Positions 14,561 to 27,884 of a stretch of 64,000 nt of DNA are shown one piece after another. Within the stretch, counting starts at the first letter, position 1; each line of letters begins with the position of its first letter. The notes below the pieces were generated by a model. The model was not told the DNA's origin and did not search any database. It worked only from the letters and a program-made list of their open reading frames with translations. The position numbers and the translations under genes are program-made. The DNA lies in assembly GCA_964036275.1 (NCBI GenBank), contig OZ038436.1:13233904-13297903 (forward strand), written 5' to 3'. This DNA comes from Litoditis marina (lineage: Eukaryota > Nematoda > Chromadorea > Rhabditida > Rhabditidae).

Positions 14561-15885
14561 AACCAACTTCAAGTGTTCCACCAACGACTTCCTTGTTTAA
14601 ATGATGAAAACAGTTGATTGACCTTTAGTTCTTATCATACTCCATAATATAATAACAGTCAAACACGTTAAGAAAGGATTGAAACATACTATTTCAGATC
14701 TGTGTTCATTTATACTCATACGCAACTAAACTTTATTGTATTTCGTTTTTGAATCATAGATGTTTGCCTCCACTGTTTTTCTTACAAGGAAATGAATATT
14801 TTCACTTTGCATAATTTGCTCTTTGAGTTTAGTTCCTCCCAATAGTAACTTTCACATCCCAAGCAATCTTTGACTGTATTTACCTAGACTCTGCTGCTCA
14901 CTATATTGAGTTAATCTCCCTATCATTTATTGCGCACTACCGTTGAAGATATATCATAGAGTACACCATACCATACCTTTCGTGTTAAAAAAACTAAATA
15001 TGAGGTGATTTCGTATTCAATGAATTAAAACGAGTGTTATAGTTTGAAGTGGGGTAGCTTTCGAGCATCAGAGAAACGTTGTATCCTACAATTCGAATTA
15101 GTATATTACGTTTGTAAACTACAATTTGTTACAAGCGCCCCCGTGTTCGTTTCTTGGAGCAATATTTCTTCAGAGATAGAGTTGTTTTTGTCTACCAATA
15201 GTTCCGAAGCCATCAAACAAGCAACTGCTTGAGCAACTGTGGAGGAGATGATCGTTCAATTCTCATTACTGACAAACAACATTCCTTGATCCCTTCGAGT
15301 AGTTTAAATAGAAACAGATAGCTGTTATCTCAACTTCACGACACTAATTTTCTCTTCTATGATCCACTTTTTAACTTCCTTTTTAACTTCCTATGGCTAA
15401 ATAGTTTGGACGCAAAAAAGGGTGGATTTCAATAAGTCATTTCTACAACATAAATGTCTAGGTAGTCATTCCCTCATAAAACAGACTACAAGTAGACACT
15501 AACTTTTAGGACTGGTTGAGACGTAGTCGACCAGAACCCCAGTAGGCCCGGAACATTCACTTTTGAAAACCGTCATGTTGACTCTGCCTAGTTTCTGTAA
15601 GGCGTTTTCTCGTATATTGATACTTGGATTGCTATTCTCAATATTTGTTTGGCCATCCATGGCACTTGTGAGTTGTACTATACTGTTTGCTGTTCGTATG
15701 CCAAGTCTTAAGAAAATGCAACACTTTTTCGTTTTAGAATGCAAATCAGTCGAAATTCGCGACAACTTCCAATACGAAAGTATCATGTTTTTGCTCACTG
15801 GTTGACGTTAGGCAGATTTGAATGTACGGACAGTTCTATTTATCTCCGCATAAAGTTGGGTTTCAACAATGGAAAGCATGCAGAA
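14561..15885. other. intergenic with one candidate minus-strand ORF
   Basis: A minus-strand ATG frame runs from 15786 to 15499 (95 aa). Its C-terminal part (for example ENALQKLGRVNMTVFKSECS) looks protein-like, but there are no splice signals or homology to support it. The remainder is AT-rich with nothing recognised. Confidence 0.3.
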
Positions 15886-16033
15886 TAGGGTTGTTAATCG
15901 AGTTGAAAACTTCGAGTTTTTCGAGTTTCGAGTAATTCGAGTTTTCAAAATTTCGAGTTTTTCGAGTTTCGAGTATTTCGAGTTTTCAAGTTTTTCGAGT
16001 TTTTCGAGTTCGAGTTTTATTTTTAACAACCCT
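15886..16033. mobile_element. inverted-repeat element with TCGAGT array and 9-bp target duplication
   Basis: The ends are AGGGTTGTTAA (15887) and TTAACAACCCT (to 16033). The interior holds 12 CGAG units in a TTTCGAGT-type array. The element is flanked by a perfect direct repeat, CATGCAGAA, at 15877-15885 and 16034-16042. A 9-bp target duplication with inverted termini is typical of Mutator-like (MULE) DNA transposons, so this looks like a very short non-autonomous member. A truncated copy is at 1210-1249. Confidence 0.75.
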
Positions 16034-17377
16034 CATGCAGAAGTTCTCAACTGTGCATGCGTTTAAACACAATTAGGAACACATAGTGATTAGGTACAGG
16101 TTTAACATGGTTCATATCTTTCCTATTTGTTTGTACCACCTTTGCAAAAGAACGAAATTAAATATGATCCAAGATCATTTGGACGTTTTGCGCCCCAAGG
16201 CGACCCCGCACATAGTTGTGTGACGAATGATTCATAAAGGCATGTATCGCAGAATCAATAGAAAATGATTCACGTTGTTGCGTGCTTATCGAGAACACCT
16301 TGGCCTTCTCTTTTTGTTATCTAGCCCAACTCGGTTTGCTATACGCTCAATGTTCCACTTTACTCACGCAAGTTACCAATCTACGTGTTCAATGTACATA
16401 CTTATTGGAACATCCTATTTAGTAGTGAATGTATAGTCTCAATTCTTCTTATGTGGAATTCGCGTAGGACAACGTTGACTTCCCTGAAATGTCTACGTTA
16501 TATCGAAATCGTTGTAGTTCGCAGAGCCACGATCATTGTGACTGCTACTAATGTTCCAAACGTTCTCGAAGTAGATTGATGGCATGAAAAACTGCGCATA
16601 AAATTCGTTTTCAATTTTAATGGTTTGGAATAACATTCATGATACGTCATAAAGAGACAGGATAATGTTTGCGATTAGTATGTCCTTGAGTGGTGAGATG
16701 AACAAAAGTGATAGCACCAACTATCTGACGTATCTCCATATTCCGTCTATTAGTACGCACGCGCCAGTATCTCATTACAATTCCACACCTCTTTTTGATC
16801 CCACCGACCCTTGACCTATTAGAAATGCAGCTTATATACTCATCCTAAGCTCACCTGACACTGGCTCTTTTTTGTATCACTCATTGGTGATCGATACGAG
16901 GTCGTTTATTGTTTTACAATTCAATAGTGTCGAAAATTTCTTATCAAGACACATCTACTTTTTTTGTTCCACCAGAGCACCACGGCAGCTGTACTGATTT
17001 GCATTTTCGAGGACGAATCTTATGTAACCAACATTATCACAACGTCAGTAATTTAACAGTTTAAAGGACGGTGCTTCACGATTGGGTCTTGTACTGGTTT
17101 CTTTACGCAATTAAAACATTTCCGATCGATTATTTATTAATAATTGTCGAACGAAAAAATCACCTTACCTACGTGTAGGCTCTAAACTCCGCTAGTCAGC
17201 TCATGTTATCAATCGGTATGAAATAACAAACACTATCTGCATCAGGCACCAGTCAGAAAAGCAAAGCAAATGTGTCTATGAGCTGTTTTTTTCCAATTTC
17301 AACTTGATTCAATGGATTTTATACTGTTAGTCAATTGCACAGTCACGGGAAACATGTTAAAAACAGCACAACTCAAC
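16034..17377. other. intergenic, no gene seen
   Basis: AT-rich. One minus-strand patch near 16420-16490 follows a TTTCAG and is open for 26 codons, but nothing joins to it. Confidence 0.35.
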
Positions 17378-17450
17378 GTGCAATGATAAAGTGCACGATC
17401 CCTCATTGAATTGCTTTTTTACGTGACTATTCAATTTACTTCTAGTGTAC
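17378..17450 (+). repeat. dispersed repeat, copy 2 of a pair
   Basis: Homologous, in opposite orientation, to 9096-9172: shared GTGCAATG, AAAGTGCAC, CCTCATT and CGTGACTATTCAATT in the same order. Confidence 0.5.
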
Positions 17451-20200
17451 GGGTTGATTCACAAGTTCCATATTTGAATTATTGAAATAGACAAAGTTTC
17501 ATGTTGTGTCCATAAACCACGTTGAATTCCAAATATAAACGTCATTTTTGTTTCCCACGATCACCTTGTGTTGACATTCCAATAATGGCACAAGACGACT
17601 GTTCATCAAATATTTCTCATTTTGTAGTTCTTGCACTGCACAATCTCTTGTGTAATTGTTTTATGAAGAGCTATTTTTTGTTATTAACTTGAATGCAGAC
17701 TGTTCTCTTCCACTGTCATATTCAACATAGGAATGGTTACATTTAGTTACGTAGGTGAACAAAAAGAGCAATTAACAGAGGGGTTTGATCACTAATTTCC
17801 CTAGAAAACTCTTCCCACCGAAACCAGAGGGGATACCACAAAACAAACCGATGATTTCAATCTGTTTCTGATGTGTCTTGTTAAGTCACCAGTAGTACTC
17901 GAAAATCTTACTTCAGTTTGCAGTTGTGATACCACTGTTATGAAAACTTTTAATTTTACGCAAACATTACCACCTGATTTGCTCATCTGTGCGACCTCAG
18001 CTCTAAATACCAGTATTACTTCTCCAGAGCGGAATGCCAAGTTGTGCTGCAAACGCTAAAGTATGCTAAAAACCTGTCACTATCAGAAAACTGGATAAAA
18101 CGTACTAGTGCTGGTTTTATGTCATATCATTATCGATGTGTTCGTGTTTCAATCATCTTTATGGGATTCCATCAACAATCTGACACCAAAGTCTGTGCAT
18201 TGGCAATCATTCACTTTTTGCAGGAAGTTATTCGAAAATTCTTCGTTTACTTTTAAGGCCTGTTTTTGATGTCAGCCCACATGTTTTTTACTTATCTGTT
18301 ACAATTATATGGCCTTTCACACTTTGAACCTTATCGTCTTCGTTGAGCTCTTGTTTATTTTAGTTCACTTACCGTTTACTTCCTCACTTTTGTTTCCGGA
18401 TTATGTTTCTCTGCCCTAAGCATAAAATTCCTCCAGCTCTGAGCATTTCCTCCTGCCCCTTCCTTGTCTCCGAATGTCAATCATCTTTTACAAATCGCGC
18501 CGAATACCGGTCCTCGCGTGATGACTAATTTGAGGTTGTACCCCAAAATCAATTTCTAGTTTCATAGAAGCAACATGAAGAAAGAAGTTTTTTTCAGTGA
18601 ATAGAGATAGAGAATAGCTTACGTTCGGAACATTGTACGTCAACGAACAAATAAAGTTGAGACAACTGTTTCAAGCCAAATTTACAAACGTTGTGAAATG
18701 GCATTTCTCAACCCCTTGCGTACATCTACAGAAACTGTATTTTTCGAAACTCTCAACAAGTATTTCACTGTCTTCAAAAACTATTTCTAGAGAAATTTCA
18801 ATTTTGTTACACAGCTAAATTCTCAAATATGTCTATCGCATCGTGAGTCAGCGACCGCGCATTACTAATTCGTTTCGATGACTGAAACAATATTATTCTA
18901 GCGCTCTCAAACCGGATGAAATTATGAATTCATGTTTTTCGGGTTTTCTCCTAGTTGTATACTCTTACAAATTGTTATCCAATTCACCGTAGTTTGATTC
19001 TCGTAAATGAAATAAATATCAAGCTCTCGGAAAACAACTCGGTAACCTGCGAACTGTGGTAAAAGACGGAAAAAAGTCAAAATGTTCCTGAGAGGGTATT
19101 ACGATTTCAAATGTGTTCGAAGTTCATTATGAGCGTCAATCCGTTGTTTTTTTCTGGGAAGGCTAGAATAGAAATGTGAGTTTATGAATTCACAAAGTTC
19201 CGAAACACAGTTATGGGTGTTTGGCAAGCTTACACAATCACCAGCTCTGTTTCAAGTCCAACTTTTGGTTTAAACCAGTTAACTCTGGGTCAGATTCGGT
19301 TGAGCGCAGGTCACTCACAATGAACTCATTCCACGCGCACACTGTCTGGTTATGTAATTATTCGCGCGGCCAAGGCGACCTTCCAGCTACCCAGAAATTG
19401 AATGAGATGGATGTTTCCGCGTTTTCGGGGCATACTAAATCTCAACTTGAAGAAGTCAGCAGATCTTCTGCAAAAAAAAATACATCATTGAGTTTTTTAA
19501 TGAACAATAACGGATCGAAGACAGCATTCATGCATGCAAACAAACTTTTGCTTTTGCTTCTGAAAAATATTCTTTCTAAGAACTAATTTCTGCTTGAGTT
19601 GGACCTCTCTTCATTATTCTGTGTGTTTAGGATATACGTGAAACTCACGAACTAACGGTTACCATTCTCAACCTTCACAGACCCTTCTTGTTCTGAATTG
19701 AGGTACGAGGTTCACATTCCGTTCAACTCAATTGTCTCATCACAGGTTGTACAATTTATTTGTTTTTCTCGAAACTTCTCAGAGAACCAAAGGAACAGAT
19801 TGTTTTCCTCTAATGAACTTGAGCTTCGAAACAGCTGGTCGGCCGCGTGAAAACTGCGCCATTTAGTGTAAATCGGCAACACGGGAAAACATCTCAAGCA
19901 CCATGTCTTGTTAGTCCACTCGGTATTCCTCTGTCTGCTTCTAAAGAGACATTCTGCAACAATTTTTTTCAGAAAAGCCATTTTGCTGTGTGTTTTGAAC
20001 TATTCTGTCTTAGCTCTTCCTCATCGATTTCATCAAGCATCATCATTCATCATTGATTTCAGCTTTTCTGTTGGTTATAATCTTTCAATAACTTTCAACC
20101 CTACTTAGCTCCCATGAATTTTTGTACTCTTCTGCCTTTTCTCAAGTATCGTGTTTCGCTCGTGGAGTTTTGGCTGATTTTCCAAACGTCATCTTTCTGC
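17451..20200. other. region upstream of wip-1
   Basis: AT-rich. A minus-strand stretch near 17910-17975 is flanked by a CAAATCAG acceptor and a GAA/GTAAGA donor, so it could be an exon, but it has no partners. No gene called. Confidence 0.35.
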
Positions 20201-20236
20201 TTTCAGGTGACCTGGTGATTGTCTTGTAATTTGGTC
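20201..20236 (+). other. wip-1: acceptor and 5' UTR of wip-1
   Basis: CTGCTTTCAG ends at 20206 and is followed by 30 bases without an ATG before the start codon at 20237. This is a likely spliced-leader acceptor or the 3' end of a 5'-UTR intron. Confidence 0.55.
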
Positions 20237-23200
20237 ATGTATGCGGACAATCCCATCCTTGGTGTGAGTCTCATTTCATTCATTACCCGAATAACTCCAA
20301 CATGTATTTTTCCGGTTTTTAAGTATGCCAAGTTTGCGTTGAAACGTAATATGTTTCGGCAAATATTATACATGTGGATGTATCACACATCACAATCTAA
20401 ACTATATCAATGGTGAATGTATAATTCTATTTAAACATACATGAGACAGACCTATGTGAATTCCAATAAATCTAAGGATTTTTTTTCAGGAAATCAGGCA
20501 GGGATTCAAACTGCGCCCAACCAAAACTGTCGACAAGTCGAAACCGTTCTTCAAAAAGGCCGAAGGCGAGGAGGAACCCACGTTCAATGTAGTCAAATTA
20601 CCGCCCGGAGGAGCGGCTGGTACGTCCAGCTCTTCGCCGGCCCCGTATGCCGCGCCACCGGTACCAAAATCCGCGCCGTCGGCACCAAAGGTACCAAGTA
20701 CCGCACCACCACCACCGAGTGGAGCTCCGCCACCGCCGCCTCCACCGATGCCCGGACTCCCCGGAGCGCCGCCGCCACCACCTCCTCCAGCATTCAATAA
20801 GTGAGTGAACACTTGTTTGAGGAGAAAATTTGTTTTCCAGTGTGGGGAAAGAATGTGAAACTCATTTAGTTCCAGTTTACAGAAGTTGTTTCATGAATAA
20901 AGATTCAAATTCAAGTAATTGAATAAAATATTGATATTATTGTCTCACATAGTTGTAGTATTGCTGTTCGAAATACATCCACCTTCTCTGAATATACGAC
21001 ACCCTCAGTTGAGCCTTTTCCGGAATTCTGGGTCGAATATACAGTATTCAAAAAGTTTGCCTTCTCCGTTGGCACATGTGTTTTGTTTTAATTTGAACCA
21101 TAGCTGAGGGTATTCTGAATAGCAGGTAGGTATTTGAAGCCCAATACACCTTATTCTGGACTAACTTCCTTACAGAAGTCCGCGTTTCAGAACAAAAGCT
21201 CCCGCTCTGATAAAATTGGGTGGCGCAACGCCAGCCGACGTCGATCTTGGAGCTCTTCTGAAGTCTATTCACGGAGGAGTTCGATTACGCAAAACAGTGA
21301 CCAACGACAAGAGCGCCGCTATTCTGAATGACGACGAGCTGAAATCGAAGTCTATCAAGATGGTGGAACCGACGGGACCTCCTCCGGAGCTCATGGTCCC
21401 AACACCAAAACCAGCGCGAACGCCGTCGCCGGCTACTGGACGCAGCTCCGCCGCCGCGTCCTCTTCTGGTCGATCGAAGTCACCGCGAGATAGAAATCAT
21501 CTGGCGCCTGATTCTGAAGATGAACGGTGGGTATAATTTTTTTTAATCATGTATGAGAGTCGCGCATTACTAATGTGCTTGTAGTTTTGTATCATTTTTG
21601 GTCGATTTCAGACTTTTTTCCGCGTTTGAATCTTTTCGTATACTACTCTACTGGCGATATTTTTCTCATCCTCTTGTATATCACATGGTTGCATGTAACT
21701 CATCTCAAAAATCAATTTTACTTCATAAGAGTTACAGAATACTATACACATCGAACTACAACTCAAGTATGGTCACTCGCTGAAAACAAACAAAAATGTT
21801 TGGTAATTCTCAACTCCGCATTGTGTTGTTTACTATCTTTCTTTTATCACAGATTCCATACTCCTGACGAGAAGATCGACTCGCGATACGGTACTCCAGA
21901 GCCACCGGTAGACTCGCCGCCGGTACGGAGAAAGACTCCGGAACCACCCGCAAAAGTCAAAATAGACTACACTTTTGAGGAGAAGAACTTGAAAGTTACA
22001 AGCGATGTGAGTAGATCAGTTACCATTTCTTATCAAAATTTGATTGTTGGTAAATGTGATGACAAGTTTAAAAAGAAGAATATGTTCATTACGTGATTAA
22101 TTTTTGTTTTTGTTTCGCATGAAATTCTAATGAGAAAGGTCATACAGACTCGTAAAAATAAGTTTGAACAGTGTTATTGTGGTTGTACAGCAAAAGCAAC
22201 ATAAAATAATTTAGGATTTGAAACAAGAAATCCCGTCCGGCTCAGCAGCAGCCAAGATTGCCAAGTTCATGCAGGCTAGTGGGAATACTGGCGGTGGAAC
22301 TGTGCCGCGTGCCGCCTTCAGGCCGTCCCCTATACGGAGCACATTCCAGAAAGAGGTATCGGAATAAATGAGAACTCCTTCACTTTCGATAAAAATAGAT
22401 TTGTCATGGAAAATAAAATCTAATCTTCAACAACGAAAACATATAATAGATTGATCAAAAAACAGGAGGCTCTCAATTGCGTCTTGTTGCCTACAATTCT
22501 CTATGAGGGTGGACGAAACTGAGTTATAATCTCATTCGTAAAACACTGGAGAACTTTTTCCTCACAAACCATATTCATATTGCTACTTTAATGACAAAAT
22601 ATTATGGTGATTTATTTCAGGTAAACAACAACCTGAACGTCTCTTCGGATGCTCCAAAGCCGAAACCTGCCTCGAAGTGGGCTCCAGTAGAGATTGGAGG
22701 ACTGAAAAGACCCAGCAGAGGTAATCTAAAGCAAGAATCTACTGTAGTGAAATGTTTCAACCACAACTCTATGCTAGAAACAAAACACCTAAAAATCGAA
22801 AACTAACCATTAATATCCGCTTTCCCATGACTAGAGAACACAAATGCCATATCACTCATGTTTCCCCAATCACATCTATTTCTTAGCCACTAAGTGCTCA
22901 ACATTATTTTTTCTTAGCATTCAAAGGTGTAGTATTTTTATTCATTTTAATTGTGTATGTAATTATTCTCGTTGAAGGCAACGTTCCGTTCGAGAAGACA
23001 GATCGTGCCGGTTCGGAGAGGCCTTCCGTTATCCGTGAGCGATCCGCTTCGGCCTTGGAGGAGCCAATCTCAACTGATCGCGCTAGAACCCAGAGCCCAG
23101 CCGCCGAGAGAGCTACCAGCACCCTGCCGGCACCCATTTCTGTTCGGTAAGGGTGTAGTCTATATTCAACTACTTCTTGTTTTCGATAGATTGAAATCAG

Positions 23201-23380
23201 TTTTGACGAGCTACTAAAACACATGGGATGTAGTCGGATGAATTTTTAGTTCAAAAAAAAACTAGTCTCATCCGATGCAAAAACGATTATTTGGTTTATA
23301 CATGTGTTTTTTTGCAGTTTTTCACTCAACCATTACGAAAAGTGAAAACAATGCTGTTTATTATTGGATTTAGTAGATTT

Positions 23381-23443
<63 letters not shown>

Positions 23444-26313
23444 AAGAATAAAAAGATTACAATAACAATCAACATTCAGGACCGACTTCCCCGAAAAGCC
23501 CACGAAAACAACTGCTTCTCCGAAAAAGAAGCCCGTCATCCAAGAAACACCGCCCACTCCAAAAACAAGCACGACCTCCTACTCGTACAACAAAAACACT
23601 AGGTTGGTCAGACACGTAAGAGAATGTAAACGCACGTGACTGGAATTCACGTAACATTCAATACCACTGTTCTTTCCCAAAGCTCAAAACATCTAAGAAA
23701 CCAGAAGCAACAGCGGGTGATCTTCATCGCTGTTACTAACTTCTGGTACAGGTCGATTTGTTCTCGAGAACTTGGTATACATCAAAAACTGTGAGGTATA
23801 TATTCATTCGGGTTTACGGTCCAAGTCTAATGGTTTGATCACTCCAATAGGTAGCATTGGAAACAGTCCTCACTAAATACAACAAACAATTGACAGCCAC
23901 AACTTGGAGGTATTGTATGAATGATGGACGGTTCTATTTCAGAATCGCCAGTCCAACTGAGAGCGAGTCTCGCACAATGTCATCTCCTGTCTCATCCATG
24001 TCCTCTGCGTCTCTACCCTCTCCTTCCTCCATTTCTCCCGGAAGTACATCTCCTGACTCCACCCCGAGACGAAGAATCAACCCCGGCTTTGATAAGGTAA
24101 GTTTTCTTGAATAATTAGACTACTGTTCTCTAATTTGATCGTTTCAGTTTAGTTATAAATGAAATGTACTATCCTGACTATTATTTTTAAGATATTTATT
24201 TCACTACAAGTTTTTATTTGGTTCGATTGTGCGAGCCCTTATGAAATAAGGGAACGTTCAGATTAAGCTATACAAACTAGGAGAATGAGAGATAGAAAGA
24301 ATAAGAAAGTGGTACGTTAACCACTTGAGTCAAGATTTTTAAGAGTATATATTCAGGCGAAGGAGAAGTTCAATGGTGGTGCCACGACCCCCAGCTCGGG
24401 AGGGGAGGGCACACTGCCACTACCTCGCCCGTTCTTCCTGAAGAACAAGATGGGAGACGTCCACTCGAAAAGTTCATCTCCACAAAGTAGTCCGCGAGGG
24501 TCGATCAGCAACAACAACGAGGAAAAGGAGGCTGTCAAGAAGGCAGTCAAAGAGGCCGCCGCCAGACAGGTTGGTAAAGTTGTAAAGGAAAAGTATTGAA
24601 GTAAAGAAATTCAGGTTCACAAATGCTGTCACCATGTTTTCGGGATTTGTTTTGTTCATTCGTAGTAAAAATGGATATTTATGAATTGATTCACCGTCTA
24701 AGGAGGATTTCGCTGGATTTATGGTCACACAATACTCAAAAGAACTATCAAATTTTGGTTTTCAGATATAAGTATAGTATGCTTAAAAGTGTGTTTAAAA
24801 AAATAAGCGTTTTGGAACGAGACCTCACAACAACTAATGATGTGAATGAAACCTTTACATCGGAAAAAAGTGTATAATACGTGCGGTATAATACGACTGA
24901 TTGTATTAAAAACTAGGTCACATCTTTGTGATCTACGAAAACTTTCACTAACTTGTGCGTCATAGAATAATTGAGCATCGTTCAGTCAGCTACGTCAACA
25001 CCAAAGAAGTGAGCAGGTGACACTCGTTTAATTCGCATTCGTCACACGATTGCGAAGTTGTTTGACATTTCTAACCAGCGTTGAATGATGTGTTCTGATG
25101 TATACTAACTCGTCCAGTGATTGGATAATTGTTGAAGATTCTGAATCATTTTTAACCTCTGATCCAAACTTGTGACGCTAGAAGTATTGAATGTTAAAGG
25201 AGGACAAAATGGAAAGCTAGTTTATGTACCCCGGGGTACCTAAACATAACGTTGCGCGCCCCAAAACCGACTAAAACATGTGAACCGTATGCAAATTAGG
25301 TTTGTTAGTTCGAGTAAAAAGGTATATATCAGTTTCTCTTAAGCAGCTTTTACATATAAACTTTCCTTTCTGTCCCCCTTTAACCGAAAAAGATCACTAA
25401 AACTACAGAACTGTTGTGTAAAGTGTAAATGTGGATCCTGAGTAAACCTCATACTCGCAGTTTTCGCGTACTTTATGCGATTACGAGTGAAAGCATGAGT
25501 ATTAAATGCTTTTCAATCGTTTTGGTTAGTGGGGTCACGACAAATCACAAACTCTGGAAACTCTTCTCGATTTGTGGACGCGAAGTATTGGATGTTAGAA
25601 AAACTAAAAAAATGTAGGACTACTACCACCGTTGTGTGAACTAGTTGGAACGGAGTGTGTTGAAGCAACCAGCATGTCTGAGTAGTTTTCGGTTCATGGG
25701 TAACCGAGTTCTTTTCAGAAAAGAGTGATAAACGTGCCGATTTCCGCTCCCTGGCATTCTCCGAGAGACACCTCTGACTCGTTGAGACGGGTATGTTCTT
25801 TTTCCACCATTTTATGCATCTCTAATTTTTATCGAATTTTATAAATCCATGGAGCATTATTATTCATAACTTGTGTCACATATAGTAGATCACTTTCCAT
25901 TTCCGACCAGGCAGATGGTTTCACAATGCACGGTTTCCAAAACATAAAATTGAGAACGACGCAATCCGCGGTGATCATAAAATCGACGCTTGATCTTACT
26001 TAATCGTTAATGAATAGTAAGTGAGATCTATTCCGAGTTCAGTTCTGAACATTTTCCAGAACTTCTTGTATAACGTTACGTTCAATAACTTTGATACTCT
26101 TCAACTATAACTGTATGTCTATGAATATAACTTCTTCAACTATACAAAAATGATTATATAATCTTCAACCATATGAAAAGTGCTACATTCCAGACCCATC
26201 GAGGTATCGATCCATATTCGTTTGTCTCCACGCATCCCAATGACCTCCGTCGGAACTACCGATTCGATATTGACCTTTCTAATGATTCTCCTCTCTCAAT
26301 ATTCAATAGATAG
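20237..26313 (+). CDS. wip-1: WASP-interacting protein (WIP), two WH2 motifs
   Basis: Coding exons: 20237-20263, 20490-20800, 21191-21526, 21853-22006, 22215-22355, 22621-22720, 22978-23146, 23480-23602, 23943-24096, 24357-24569, 25719-25790, 26194-26313 (TAG 26311-26313; the final two are 24 and 39 codons). All phases close, giving 639 aa. The 9-codon first exon supplies the start of WH2 motif 1 (NPILGEIRQGFKLRPTKT, residues 5-22). A proline tract (about 90-111) matches profilin-binding sequence. WH2 motif 2 (about 131-150) reads LLKSIHGGVRLRKTVTNDKS and is nearly that of vertebrate WIP. The rest is Ser/Pro-rich and disordered. WIP proteins stabilise and recruit WASP and bind monomeric and filamentous actin at the cell cortex. 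I could not recognise the classical C-terminal WASP-binding motif; the end (NYRFDIDLSNDSPLSIF) is a possible divergent version. Introns of 0.2-1.1 kb include a CT microsatellite. Confidence 0.87.
23384..23437 (+). repeat. (CT)n microsatellite in a wip-1 intron
   Basis: About 54 bp of CT in the intron 23147-23479, just ahead of the 23480 acceptor. It may act as an unusually long polypyrimidine stretch. Confidence 0.9.
24570..25718 (+). other. long wip-1 intron
   Basis: A 1.15-kb intron (donor CAG/GTTGGT, acceptor CTTTTCAG). It holds only short unsupported frames. Confidence 0.6.
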
Positions 26314-26382
26314 AGGGTTTCGTCGAGAGACAACCCTGTAACTTCCGGCACCAAAAAAGTTTGCGCTGAAAACGTTATGAGT

Positions 26383-26573
26383 GGGCGACGATTCAGCTAA
26401 AACACTTCGAGCTTATGTCTCGTATAAAAAACTGTATGAGTAATTTTCTTTCAAATTTGACCAATCATATTTTATCCATACATAGTATTTATTGTGAAGT
26501 TATAAACTATCAGTTGAAGTTATTACTTGAGTAATAGATGGTAGCTTAACGCATTTTAGCTGAATCGTCGCCC
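26383..26573. mobile_element. MITE with 20-bp perfect inverted ends
   Basis: GGGCGACGATTCAGCTAAAA (26383-26402) is perfectly repeated in inverse at 26554-26573. The 151-bp centre is AT-rich with no ORF. It starts 70 bp after the wip-1 stop codon, so it is probably transcribed as part of the wip-1 3' UTR and could fold into a strong hairpin. No clear target duplication is visible. Confidence 0.75.
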
Positions 26574-27884
26574 TTTCACGTTATATAGCGTAATAATTGT
26601 ACTGTGAGAGCGGTTCTGACGTGGCCGTTGGTTTGAAACATTTTCATGTATCTTATGGCTAACGGTTAGTCTGGACATGTTTCTATCCCATAATTTTACC
26701 CGTTCTGTACGTAAGTAAGCGGAACAGTAACCTAAATCTGAAGAAGAAAATAGAATGCGTGCTCAGCTGCACTTTTCATGTTCTGAACTTTTGTGTTTTT
26801 TTTTGTAGTTTTATGGAACCTAGCCTCCCCGAGCTTTCTAGAATTAGAGTTTATTTGTGATTATGTATTGTCACACTTTAATTCGTATCGAATAGCTATT
26901 TGTATATATCGGGTCTGAGAGCAGTGGAACTCGGAGATATGAGTTGATGAGCCGGTTTATCTAGCCTTACTACTATATTACATACCAACGCTATACTGAA
27001 AGTTGCGTGGAAAGTCACGTGAGAAACGTGAGAAACTCGTTCACCCTCGCAAATGTGCAACCTCAAAGTACACATTTCCTAATGATTATCCACGTTCTAC
27101 TTGACGATTCAATTGACTTTCATATATTCTAAAAATTGTACAATCCTTTAAGTGTTACAAAGGAGTGGAAGCGGGATTCATCTCGCCGTTGTTAGCTATT
27201 AATGTGACATTTGACCTACAATATCGGTGCTTATTATATTTTCTGTGTATTTCCTATTGAAGAGACGCATTCTACCGTCTTAACAGTGCTCATGGTTGAA
27301 TAACTCTCATTTTCGAAGTTTTAAATAAGTGGAGAAAGTTCCTCAAACGGGAAAATTTGAATTTTAATAATCTCCAGATGTTCATTCAACTATGAGCACC
27401 GCTAGTCAGTTGCTGGATACAAGATTGAGGTTGCTCAGATTTCTTGTGCAACAAGGATTTATTTTTATCGCTAGTCATTGTTGTGTTTAATTTTTTATAT
27501 AAAAATTGCTTGCTTGCTTCGGGTTTTCAAGATCACAGAAAATCGGTCATCGAATTCCATGGGTTACAAGATTAGTTTCGTTCTCCAAGACTTTCTCAAA
27601 AATAATAACACTGCTTCATGGAACCAGAAACGTTGAATCTAACAAGGTTTACACAATAACTAAACTAGTGGGTGGGTAATATATATAAAATTATAAACGA
27701 AGCTTGAACTGTCGCATCAGACAGTGTTTTAGAAACTTACAACAAGTTCGGTACATTCATCAATATAGACAAAAAGATCACAGAATGATAATACAGCAAA
27801 ATAGAAGGAAACTAAAACACAAAAGCAGAGATCGAGCTAAAGATATGGGAGATCCTTTTAGGGGGAGATCGCAAGACTAACAGA
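26574..27884. other. intergenic between wip-1 and a minus-strand peptide gene
   Basis: AT-rich; convergent 3' ends. It contains no open frame with splice support and no exact AATAAA that I could assign with confidence. Confidence 0.45.

Noticed and set aside
15808..16066. Lys/Leu/Glu and Phe/Glu/Ser open frames on both strands
   Set aside because: They arise from the TCGAGT array of the inverted-repeat element, whose period keeps frames open.
20486..20812. Minus-strand Gly-rich frame of 108 codons
   Set aside because: It is the complement of the proline-rich wip-1 exon; the plus-strand frame has correct splice sites and the WH2 motif.
24623..24877. 84-codon plus-strand frame after wip-1 exon 24357-24569
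   Set aside because: It is intronic, AT-codon-rich, and the exon on each side joins in phase without it.
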